Assembly (NCBI RefSeq): GCF_029892565.1
Contig: NZ_JARXVH010000003.1
Location: forward strand, 248,001-312,000
Length of the DNA: 64,000 nucleotides
DNA from: Streptomyces pseudovenezuelae
GTDB lineage: Bacteria > Actinomycetota > Actinomycetes > Streptomycetales > Streptomycetaceae
Reading direction: 5' to 3'
Part shown: piece after piece, positions 41,952 through 50,082 of the stretch
Position numbering within the stretch: position 1 is the stretch's first letter
How the letters are laid out: each line of letters starts with the position of its first letter
Translations under genes and position numbers: made by a program
Notes under the pieces: generated by a model
Seen by the model: the letters and a program-made list of their open reading frames with translations, nothing else
Told to the model about the DNA's origin: nothing
Database searches by the model: none

Positions 41952-42951
41952 GCGAGCCGATGTCGGCGGGCTGACGCGGGTTGTCGAGCCCCACCTGCGC
42001 TATCCGCACGCCGAGCTGGGCCCGGCTGGCCGCGCCCAGCGTCTCGGAGAGGCGCGCGATGTGGGCCCGGCAGGTGCGGACGCTTATGCCGAGCCGCTCG
42101 GCGATGACGGCGTCCTGGTGGCCCTCGGCGAGCAGCGCCGCGATGGACTGCTCGCGGTGCGAGATGCCCTCGATGCCGGTGTCGGGGAGGGCCGCGGTCA
42201 GCGGGATCGCGAGGCGCCAGAGGCGATCGAAGACCGTGCCCAGGTAGCCGACCAGCGCCGGGTGGCGCAGCTCAAGGGCGAGGGTGCGGTCCGCGTTGGC
42301 GGGGATGAAGGCGACCGTGCGGTCGAAGAGGATGAGGCGGTCGATCACCTCGTCCAGGGTCCGCGCCTCCACCGTGTCGCCCATCAGCTCCAGGTAGTTG
42401 AGCAGGCCCTGGCCGTGCCGGGCGACGTGCGTGTACAGGTCGCGCATGCGTACGCCCCGGCCGCGCAGGGCGAGCGCCCGGTGCAGTCCCTCGGTCAGCT
42501 CGTGCTCGGGCCGGATGCCGCCGGGCTGGACCGTCAGGACCTCCGTGGTGCACGCCTCGGTCGCCTCGTCCATCGCGGCCTGGATGCGGGAGAGACCGTC
42601 CAGGACCCGGATCGCGGCGCCCTCGCCGGCGCCCGTCGGCACCGGCGGCCCGAGACCGGCGTACCACTCGAAGGCGGCCACCGCGGAGCCCACCCGTCGC
42701 TGGCTCCCGCTGACCTCGTCGTAGACCCCGCGCAGCAGCCGGGTCATGACCTCCTGCGGGGAGGTCGGCACCAGCCAGTCCATGTCGTCGGGGTCCGGGT
42801 GCAGCAGGGCCAGCTCCAGCAGGCACGGCACCGACTCCGCGTCGGGGCGCGGCACGCGACCCCGTCGTACGGCCCGGGAGTACACGCGGTCCCCGGCCTC
42901 GCACAAGCGGTCGGCACCGTGCGGATGCTCCGCCGTCCCGTGCCCGGCCAT
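41914..42951 (-). CDS. LuxR-type regulator (paralogue 3)
   Basis: 345 aa from the ATG of MAGHGTAEHPHGADRLCEAG; the frame is open 18 codons further. Layout as in paralogues 1 and 2: ESVPCLLELALLHPDPDDMD, GLSRIQAAMDEATEACTTE, GRGVRMRDLYTHVARHGQG, DRTVAFIPANADRTLALELR and a C-terminal HTH (ISHREQSIAALLAEGHQDAV, AERLGISVRTCRAHIARLSE). It has a longer linker around residues 85-110 and a 20-residue tail. Transcribed towards paralogue 2 with 38 bases of overlap at the 3' ends, so simultaneous transcription would interfere. Confidence 0.85.
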   Translation of the reverse strand: MAGHGTAEHPHGADRLCEAGDRVYSRAVRRGRVPRPDAESVPCLLELALLHPDPDDMDWLVPTSPQEVMTRLLRGVYDEVSGSQRRVGSAVAAFEWYAGLGPPVPTGAGEGAAIRVLDGLSRIQAAMDEATEACTTEVLTVQPGGIRPEHELTEGLHRALALRGRGVRMRDLYTHVARHGQGLLNYLELMGDTVEARTLDEVIDRLILFDRTVAFIPANADRTLALELRHPALVGYLGTVFDRLWRLAIPLTAALPDTGIEGISHREQSIAALLAEGHQDAVIAERLGISVRTCRAHIARLSETLGAASRAQLGVRIAQVGLDNPRQPADIGSLTLPGQESPTAR

Positions 42952-43250
42952 CGCCCAACCCCCGGTTCTGCCGTCTATCGCAGCGCAACTATGCGCGGCC
43001 CGCACGGGCTCCGCAACACGGCTCGATCGGCCCAGGCACAGGAAAAACGCCGGTATGCCCGGGTATATACAGGCCTCCTTCCGTCGAGTTGCAACAAGCT
43101 GATGGCGCTGTGCAGGAACCTGGGGGTGCGCGGAACGTCTGCTTCCGCCGGGTGGTGGGCGCCGTGCGCGCCCCCGGAACCGCGCCGGGCGTGCGCTCCC
43201 GGAAATGCCGGAGTGATCGTTGTGTTACGTACCGCCCTTAACGTCCCCTC

Positions 43251-44795
43251 ATGGCGGACATATTTGACGCGTACGCGTTGGCCGACGCGTGGGACGAGAT
43301 GTTTGAGCGACCGGGTGAGGTCAGGGCCGCCTACGAGCCGGTGCTGGCGGCACTTCAACCGATCGAGCCGAGTGAATTGCGCTTCCGGGCCGACCAGATG
43401 GCCCGGGCGTTCACCGACCGGGGTGTGACCTACGCCTTCGCGGGCGAGGAGCGGCCCTGGCCGCTGGATCTGGTGCCGAGGATCCTCGACGCCCTCGAAT
43501 GGGATCTCATACAACGCGGGGTGAGCCAACGGGTCAGAGCCCTGGAGGCCTATCTCGCCGACGCCTACGGGCCCTGCCGGGCCTTCGAGGACGGCGTGGT
43601 GCCCTGGCGCCTGCTGCTCCACTCCCCGCACTTCCACCGCGCCGCGCACGGCGTCGAGCCACCGGGCGGGGTGCGCATCCACGTCGCCGGCATCGACCTC
43701 GTCCGGGACGAGGAGGGCGCCTTCCGGGTCCTGGAGGACAACGTGCGGGTGCCCAGCGGGGTCTCGTACGTCATCGAGAACCGCCGGGCGATGACCCGGG
43801 TCTTCCCGTCCCTCTTCGCCGAGCAGCACGTCGTGCCCGTCGACGGGTACGCCCAGCGCCTGTTGGCCGCCCTGCGCGCCGCCGCCCCCGAGGGGGTGGT
43901 GGACCCGCGGGTCGTGGTGCTCACCCCGGGGCCCAGCAACGCCGCCTACTTCGAACACGCCCTGCTCGCCCGGCTGATGGGCGTGCAGCTGGTGGAGGGC
44001 CACGACCTGGTCTGCCGCGGCAACCGCGTCTGGATGCGCACCACCCGCGGCGAGGTGCCCGTGCACGTCGTATACCGGCGCCTGGACGACGACTTCCTCG
44101 ACCCGCTGCACTGCCGCCCCGACTCGGTGATCGGCTGCCCCGGCATCATGGGCGCGGCCATGGCGGGCAACGTCACACTCGCGAACGCGGTCGGCAACGG
44201 GATCGCCGACGACAAACTGCTCTACACCTACGTCCCCGACCTGATCCGCTACTACCTCTCAGAGGAACCGATTCTCCCCAACGTCGAGTCCTACCGACCA
44301 GACGAACCAGGGCAGTTGGAGGCGGTCCTCGACCAGATCGACCAGCTGGTGATCAAGCCGGTCGACGGCGCCGGCGGCCAGGGCATCGTCATCGGGCCGA
44401 AGGCCGACGCGGACACCCTCGAACGCACCCGCAAAGCCGTCGCCGCCGACCCGCGCGGGTTCATCGCGCAGCGGCCCGTCGCGCTGTCCACCTCCCCCAC
44501 CCTCGCCGGCGAGCGCATGGCACCGCGCCACATCGACCTGCGCCCGTTCGCCGTGAACGACGGCAGCGACGTGTGGGTGCTGCCCGGCGGCCTGACCCGC
44601 GTCGCGCTCCAGGAGGGCAACCTGATCGTCAACTCCAGCCAGGGCGGCGGCTCCAAGGACACCTGGGTGCTCGCGGAGGGCCCGGCCGAGCCGCCGGCGC
44701 CCGCCTTCGAGGGCACGCTCCCGGCGGTCGCCCCACGTCAGCACGGACCCGACGGCAACCCCACCGTCGTATCGGAAGGGGCGCAGCAGCAGTGA
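43251..44795 (+). CDS. Circularly permuted ATP-grasp type 2 protein
   Basis: 514 aa. Matches the CP_ATPgrasp_2 (DUF407/DUF404) family: GVTYAFAGEERPWPLDLVPR, FHRAAHGVEPPGGVRIHVAG, DLVRDEEGAFRVLEDNVRVP, DDDFLDPLHC and KPVDGAGGQGIVIGPKA, the last being the ATP-grasp glycine loop. Such enzymes form peptide-like bonds between carboxylate and amine; substrate is unknown. Stop overlaps the alpha-E gene (GTGA), and a transglutaminase follows: the standard three-gene set. Start lacks a clear ribosome site and may be leaderless. Confidence 0.92.
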   Translation: MADIFDAYALADAWDEMFERPGEVRAAYEPVLAALQPIEPSELRFRADQMARAFTDRGVTYAFAGEERPWPLDLVPRILDALEWDLIQRGVSQRVRALEAYLADAYGPCRAFEDGVVPWRLLLHSPHFHRAAHGVEPPGGVRIHVAGIDLVRDEEGAFRVLEDNVRVPSGVSYVIENRRAMTRVFPSLFAEQHVVPVDGYAQRLLAALRAAAPEGVVDPRVVVLTPGPSNAAYFEHALLARLMGVQLVEGHDLVCRGNRVWMRTTRGEVPVHVVYRRLDDDFLDPLHCRPDSVIGCPGIMGAAMAGNVTLANAVGNGIADDKLLYTYVPDLIRYYLSEEPILPNVESYRPDEPGQLEAVLDQIDQLVIKPVDGAGGQGIVIGPKADADTLERTRKAVAADPRGFIAQRPVALSTSPTLAGERMAPRHIDLRPFAVNDGSDVWVLPGGLTRVALQEGNLIVNSSQGGGSKDTWVLAEGPAEPPAPAFEGTLPAVAPRQHGPDGNPTVVSEGAQQQ

Positions 44796-45724
44796 ACGAC
44801 GTGATCCTGTCCCGGATAGCCGAGGCCCTGACCTGGACCGGCCGGTACGTCGAGCGGGCGGACGCCACGGGCCGCATCCTCGACGCGTATCTGCACCGCA
44901 TGCTGGAGGACCCCTGGCGCGACGAGGACGTGGCCTGCCGGTCGCTGTACGCGATCCTCGGCGTCGACGCGGGCGGCACGCGCGTGGACATGCAGAAGGT
45001 GCTCGACCAGCTCGCCTTCGACGCCCGCTCGACCTGCTCCATCGAGGGCGCGCTCGGCGCCGCCCGGCTCAATGCCAGAAGCGCCCGGGAAGCCGTCTCC
45101 TCGGAGATGTGGGAGTGCCTCAACTCCACCTGGCACGCCCTGGCCGACCAACGTCTCGCGGCCCGCCGTACGGGCCCCTACGCCTATCTGGAACTGGTCC
45201 GCCGCCGCGCGGCCCTCTTCTTCGGCCTCGCCGACTCCACCATGAGCCGGGACGACAGCTGGCGGTTCGTGGTGCTCGGCCGGAGTCTGGAACGGGTCGA
45301 CATGACCGTACGGCTGCTGGCGGTACGTGTGCTGGACGCGGCGCACGCGCCCGACTGGCCGACGCTGCTGAGCGCTTCGGGTGCCGACGAGGCGTACGCG
45401 CGCGTGTACGGCGGTTTCGGCGACACCCCGCGGGTGGCCGAATTCCTGCTCCTGGACCGGGACTTCCCGCGTTCGGCGCTGCACGCGCTGACCACGGCGG
45501 AGGAGTGCCTCAGCGCGCTCGGCCGCCCCCGCCAGGACCCCGCGCGCCGCCCGATCGGCCGGCTGCGCACCCGCCTCGAATACCTCGACACCAACGCGCT
45601 GGAGGACCAACTCCCCCTCCTGCTCCGGGACCTGCAGCAGTCCTGCATGGCGTCCGCCGACGCGGTGGCGGAGCGCTTCTTCCCGTACCAGGGGCCCGTC
45701 GAGTGGGCCCAGGAAGGAGCCTGA
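44792..45724 (+). CDS. Alpha-E domain protein (DUF403)
   Basis: 310 aa from GTG overlapping the ATP-grasp stop. All-helical alpha-E superfamily protein: ILSRIAEALTWTGRYVERAD, LSSEMWECLN-like segment REAVSSEMWECLNSTWHAL, DDSWRFVVLGRSLERVDMTV, GRLRTRLEYLD. Function unknown, nearly always found with the ATP-grasp and transglutaminase neighbours; likely a partner of the ATP-grasp enzyme in peptide synthesis or modification. Confidence 0.92.
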   Translation: MNDVILSRIAEALTWTGRYVERADATGRILDAYLHRMLEDPWRDEDVACRSLYAILGVDAGGTRVDMQKVLDQLAFDARSTCSIEGALGAARLNARSAREAVSSEMWECLNSTWHALADQRLAARRTGPYAYLELVRRRAALFFGLADSTMSRDDSWRFVVLGRSLERVDMTVRLLAVRVLDAAHAPDWPTLLSASGADEAYARVYGGFGDTPRVAEFLLLDRDFPRSALHALTTAEECLSALGRPRQDPARRPIGRLRTRLEYLDTNALEDQLPLLLRDLQQSCMASADAVAERFFPYQGPVEWAQEGA

Positions 45725-45725
45725 C

Positions 45726-46568
45726 ATGGCTCGCCGCCTCCGCATCCGGCACGTCACGCGCGTCGCGTACGCCCAGCCTGCCGCGTCCTCGCACAACGAG
45801 GTCCGCATGACCCCGCTGACGCTCCCAGGACAGACCACCCTGGACGCCCGGGTCACCGTCAGCCCGGCCGCCGCGACCTGGTCGTACTGGGACTACTGGG
45901 GCACGCAGGTCACCGGCTTCGACCTGATGGACCCGCACGCGGACCTCACGATCACCGCGTCCAGCCTGGTGGAGACGTCCCCACCGAGCCCGCTCCCCGA
46001 ACCGCCCGACTGGCCGGAACTGGCCGAACACACGGCGGGCTCCCGCCTGTTGGAGTACGCGGGCCCGACCATCCGTACGACGATCCCGACAACGCTCCTG
46101 GACAAGGCGCGGGAGGCGGCGGCCGGCCTCGACCCGCACGCGACGGCCCTCGCGGTCTCGTCCCTGGTCGCCGACCAGGTCTCCTACCTCCCCGGCGCGA
46201 CGAGCGTGAACACCTCCCCCGCCGAGGCCTGGGAACAGGGCGCCGGCGTCTGCCAGGACATCACCCACCTCACCCTCGCCATGCTCCGCGGCGTCGGCCT
46301 CCCGGCCCGCTACGTCTCCGGCTACCTCCACCCCGAACGCGACGCCGAACTCCACCGCCCCGTCGTCGGCCAGAGCCACGCCTGGATCGAGTACTGGGCC
46401 GGCGACTGGTGCGGCTACGACCCCACCAACCGCACCCCCGCCGACGAGACCCACGTGGTCGTGGCCCGAGGCCGCGACTACGACGACGTCACCCCGCACA
46501 AGGGCATCTACCGGGGGGTGGCGGGCGGCCCGCCGGACGTACTGGTGGAGTTCACGCGGGTGGCGTGA
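45726..46568 (+). CDS. Transglutaminase-like cysteine protease family protein
   Basis: 280 aa, one base after the alpha-E stop. N-terminal beta domain (RLRIRHVTRVAYAQPAASSH, NEVRMTPLTLPGQ), then the transglutaminase core with catalytic Cys in GAGVCQDITHLTLAMLR, His in QSHAWIEYWAGDWCGYDPTN and Asp in the same stretch (GYDPTN). No signal peptide, so cytoplasmic. Members may act as peptidases or amidases on the product of the ATP-grasp enzyme. Third gene of the operon; ends at a strong terminator. Confidence 0.93.
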   Translation: MARRLRIRHVTRVAYAQPAASSHNEVRMTPLTLPGQTTLDARVTVSPAAATWSYWDYWGTQVTGFDLMDPHADLTITASSLVETSPPSPLPEPPDWPELAEHTAGSRLLEYAGPTIRTTIPTTLLDKAREAAAGLDPHATALAVSSLVADQVSYLPGATSVNTSPAEAWEQGAGVCQDITHLTLAMLRGVGLPARYVSGYLHPERDAELHRPVVGQSHAWIEYWAGDWCGYDPTNRTPADETHVVVARGRDYDDVTPHKGIYRGVAGGPPDVLVEFTRVA

Positions 46569-46574
46569 GACGAA

Positions 46575-46607
46575 CGGGCGGCACCCCCTCCCCCGGGGTG
46601 CCGCCCG
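46575..46607. terminator. Bidirectional terminator between transglutaminase and SBP genes
   Basis: 13-bp perfect arms CGGGCGGCACCCC and GGGGTGCCGCCCG around seven bases, seven bases past one stop and 29 bases past the other convergent stop. Confidence 0.75.
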
Positions 46608-46635
46608 CCTCGCCCGAACGCCTGGGCCGCCGTGC

Positions 46636-47763
46636 CTACTTGAGGCCGATCGCCTGGCAGTCCGCCGTGTACTTCGTGGTGCAGATGTCGGAGGTCTTGT
46701 AGATGCCGTCCGCGATGACCGTCGACTTGATGTTCTTCTTCGTCAGCGCGGTCACCGTGACGAGCTGGGCCGGGATGTCCTTGTTCGTGGGGCTGTCGAC
46801 GTTGTCCTGGGTGAGGGCGTCGAACTGGATGTCGTGGCCCTGCACCTTGGCCACGGCCATCTGCGCGGCGGCCTCGGCCTCCTGCGGGTAGGACTTGTAG
46901 ACGCTCATGTACTGCTCGCCGGCCACGATCCGCTGCACGGCGGCGAGTTCGGCGTCCTGGCCGGTGATCGGGGGCGGGTTGGTCACCCCGGCGGCGTCGA
47001 GGGCCTTGACGATGCCGCCGGCCATGCCGTCGTTGGCGGAGTAGATGGCGGCGATGTCGCCCTTGCCGATCTCCTCGATCGCGGCGGCCATGTTGGCCTG
47101 GGCGTTCTCCGGCTTCCAGTCCTTGGTGTCGTAGGACTTGGCGATCGTCACCTTGCCGTTGAGCTCGGACAGCGCGCCCGCCTTGAACTGCTTGGCGTTC
47201 GGGTCGGTGGGCGAGCCGTTCATCATGACGATCTTGTCGGCGGTGCTGGCGTCCGACCCCAACGCGTCCAGCAGGGAACGGCCCTGGACCTCGCCGACCA
47301 GTTCGTTGTCGAAGGAGATGTACGCGTCGATGGGCCCCTCGGCGAGCCGGTCGTAGGCGATGACCGGGATGCCGGCCTCCTTGGCCTTCTTCACCTCGCC
47401 GGCGATCGCGTGCGAGTCGACCGCGTCCAGCAGGATGATGTCGACCTTGTTGTCGATCATCTGCTGCATCTGGGTCGCCTGCTTGTTCACGTCCTGGTCG
47501 GCGTTGGCGTAGTCGACCTTGCCCCGCTTGTTCGTGAGGGTGGCGACCTTCTCCTTGATGATGGGGTAGTCGAAGTCCTCGTAGCGGGTGTTGGCCGTCT
47601 CCGGCAGGAGCAGGCCGATGGTCACGTCGTCACCCTTGGTCGGGGTGGCCGAGCTGCTGTCCGACGACGCGTTCAGCACACCGCAGGCGGCGAGCGAGAC
47701 GGTCATCGTGGACGCTGCCACGGAGATGGCTATTCGACGCGTGGGACGCATTGGGGAGCTCAC
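46636..47763 (-). CDS. Sugar ABC transporter substrate-binding lipoprotein (orphan)
   Basis: 375 aa from a GTG with GGAAGG upstream; an ATG four codons in is the alternative start. Lipobox SLAACG gives lipid attachment at Cys. The rest is a type I periplasmic-binding protein of the XylF/RbsB group: VTIGLLLPETANTRYEDFD, MQQMIDNKVDIILLDAVDSH, AGIPVIAYDRLAEGPIDAY, IYSANDGMAGGIVKALDAAG, TGQDAELAAVQRIVAGEQ. It would capture a pentose or hexose outside the membrane. No permease or ATPase gene lies in the window, so it must dock with a transporter encoded elsewhere or act as a sensor. Confidence 0.9.
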   Translation of the reverse strand: MSSPMRPTRRIAISVAASTMTVSLAACGVLNASSDSSSATPTKGDDVTIGLLLPETANTRYEDFDYPIIKEKVATLTNKRGKVDYANADQDVNKQATQMQQMIDNKVDIILLDAVDSHAIAGEVKKAKEAGIPVIAYDRLAEGPIDAYISFDNELVGEVQGRSLLDALGSDASTADKIVMMNGSPTDPNAKQFKAGALSELNGKVTIAKSYDTKDWKPENAQANMAAAIEEIGKGDIAAIYSANDGMAGGIVKALDAAGVTNPPPITGQDAELAAVQRIVAGEQYMSVYKSYPQEAEAAAQMAVAKVQGHDIQFDALTQDNVDSPTNKDIPAQLVTVTALTKKNIKSTVIADGIYKTSDICTTKYTADCQAIGLK

Positions 47764-48046
47764 TTCTGCTGCCTTCCGAACACGGCCGCAGCTGCGCGAC
47801 CCAGTTGTCTGAAAAGACAACGCGTGCGCGCCCCCGGCCGTCAAGCGGAACCACTTAACGAGTGGGCAACACCACGCTCTGTTGTGCATGTGAAGCACTC
47901 GTGCAACCACCTCCCGACATACTCCGCAAGCCCTCCATGCGGAACTCCACAAACAGGGGGCAAAGATCCGTACAACCAAGCCGATTCCTCGCGAGTCGTG
48001 ATCACGAACGCCTAAACCTCCGTTCCGCTTTCGCTCAGAGGACCGA

Positions 48047-50077
48047 ATGAACCCAGCCAGACGCACGACCGCCGCGGCCGCGGCTGCCGTCGCGCTGACC
48101 ACGGCGACCACTCTGCTCACCGTGTCCGCCGCCCCCGCCTCCGCCGCGACGACCTGCGCCTCGCCGGTCTACAAACGGCAGTTGTTCACGAACACCACCT
48201 TCAAGGGCACCCCGAAGAAGACCGCCTGCGACAGCGTCATCGACGAGAGCTGGACCGGCGCCCCCGCCGCCGGCCTCCCCAAGGACGACTTCGCCGCCCG
48301 CTGGACCGTCACCCGCGACTTCGGCTCGGGCGGCCCCTTCGCCCTCACCGCCACCGCGACCGACGGCATCCGCGTCTACGTGGACAACAGCCGCAAGATC
48401 AACCTGTGGTCCAACACCACCGGTTCGCGCACCAAGACCGTGAACGTGACGATCCCCAAGGGCAAGCACACCCTGCGGATCGACTACGTGAACTGGACCG
48501 GCGCCGCGAAGGTCAAGGTCGGCTACACGCCCCGCACTTCGGCGACCGTCGACAAGGTGAAGCCGCTGGCCCCGACGGGCTTCTCGGCGGACTACATCCC
48601 CGACGGGGAGTCGGCGTACACCGAACTCGCCTGGTCCGCGGGCAAGGAGATGGACCTCGCCGGCTACCGCGTCTACCGCCGGCCGAAGGGCTCCGGCACC
48701 TGGACCAAGGTGGCCACGACCGCGGCCACCAAGCGCACGGCCGGGGACTCCCCGCCGCCCACCGGACAGTCGTACTACTACGAGGCCCGCGCCTACGACA
48801 GGACGGGCAACGAGTCGACCGGCACCGCCGACCAGCCGATCACCACGCTGGACCGGACCGCCCCCGCCGCTCCGGTCCTCACCGCCACCGCCGTGGAGGC
48901 CTCCAACAACCTCTCCTGGACGGCCGCCGCCGACGCCGTGCTCTACCGGGTCTACCGCAAGTACGACGACGCGACCTCGTACACCCAGATCGCCGAGACG
49001 ACCGGCACCGGCTACGTCGACACCGGCGCGAGCTACGGCTCCGCCTACGACTACAAGGTCAAGGCGCTGGACGCGGCGAAGAACGGGCGGGACTCGAACG
49101 TCGTCCGCTCCACCCGGTCCATCCTCCCGCCGCAGAACGTGACGGCGACCGTGCCCGGCTACGGCGCGGTGTTCACCTGGACCGAGGCGCCGGGCGGCGA
49201 CACCGCCGACTACGAGGTCTACCGCTCGACGACCTCCCCGGTGGCGACCACCTACGACAACCTCACCGACTGCCGCAGCCGCAAGGTCACCACGGACGCG
49301 GCCGGCAACAAGGTCCGCAGCTGCGTCGACTACGACGGCGACCAGGGCGCCACGTACCACTACGTGATGACCCGGAAGAACACCGCGGGGCGCTGGTCCA
49401 CCGGCTCCGCCGACATGACCGTCACCCGCCCCGGCGACGAGAAAGCCCCGCCGCCGGTGACCGGCCTGACCGCGCAGCCCCTGGAGTACGGCGTCAGGTT
49501 GGACTGGGACGACAGTCCGGCGACGGACCTGGCCCACTACGAGGTCTACGAGTACCGGTCGTGCTGCACGCCGGACTTCCTGGGCGAAGTACCCGCCGGC
49601 ACCTCGGAGTTCGTCGTCGGCCCGGAGGTCGCGGACGGCGAGGAGAAGACCTACGTCGTCGTCCCGGCCGACATCTACGGCAACTACGCCGAGTTCACCG
49701 GCGCCTACTGGGACAGCCCCGTCGCCTCGGTCACCGTCACCGAGCAGGACCTCCGGCCGACGACCGCCCCCGAGGACACCGCGCCCTGCTCCGTGACCGC
49801 GTACACGACCCGTGGCGACGCGGGCGGCATGTACATCGACTGCGCCGACTCGGTCGCCACGGAGGCCGCCGGCATCAACGTGTACCGCTGGGACCGCGCG
49901 AGCGGCACCTACGTCCGCGTGACCGACGTACCGCTGGCGCCCACCGCCACCAGCTATGTCGACGGGACCCTGCCCCGCGGCACGACCGTCTACTACCTGC
50001 TCTCGGTCGTCGCCCCCGACGGCTCGGAGACCTTCAGCAACGTGGACTCCGCCGTGTCCCTGCCGAGCGGAGCGTGA
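48047..50077 (+). CDS. Secreted PA14 + fibronectin type III protein (copy 1)
   Basis: 676 aa, ATG with AGAGGA upstream. Signal peptide to about residue 32 (ASAATTC). Residues about 35-170 form a PA14-like carbohydrate-binding module (DGIRVYVDNSRKINLW, KHTLRIDYVNWTGAAKVKV). Then five or so Fn3 modules, e.g. AYTELAWSAGKEMDLAGYRV, YYYEARAYDRTGNES, VTGLTAQPLEYGVRLDWDDS. No catalytic domain or anchor. Probably binds extracellular polysaccharide. The next gene is a tandem duplicate. Confidence 0.85.
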   Translation: MNPARRTTAAAAAAVALTTATTLLTVSAAPASAATTCASPVYKRQLFTNTTFKGTPKKTACDSVIDESWTGAPAAGLPKDDFAARWTVTRDFGSGGPFALTATATDGIRVYVDNSRKINLWSNTTGSRTKTVNVTIPKGKHTLRIDYVNWTGAAKVKVGYTPRTSATVDKVKPLAPTGFSADYIPDGESAYTELAWSAGKEMDLAGYRVYRRPKGSGTWTKVATTAATKRTAGDSPPPTGQSYYYEARAYDRTGNESTGTADQPITTLDRTAPAAPVLTATAVEASNNLSWTAAADAVLYRVYRKYDDATSYTQIAETTGTGYVDTGASYGSAYDYKVKALDAAKNGRDSNVVRSTRSILPPQNVTATVPGYGAVFTWTEAPGGDTADYEVYRSTTSPVATTYDNLTDCRSRKVTTDAAGNKVRSCVDYDGDQGATYHYVMTRKNTAGRWSTGSADMTVTRPGDEKAPPPVTGLTAQPLEYGVRLDWDDSPATDLAHYEVYEYRSCCTPDFLGEVPAGTSEFVVGPEVADGEEKTYVVVPADIYGNYAEFTGAYWDSPVASVTVTEQDLRPTTAPEDTAPCSVTAYTTRGDAGGMYIDCADSVATEAAGINVYRWDRASGTYVRVTDVPLAPTATSYVDGTLPRGTTVYYLLSVVAPDGSETFSNVDSAVSLPSGA

Positions 50078-50082
50078 CCCCG

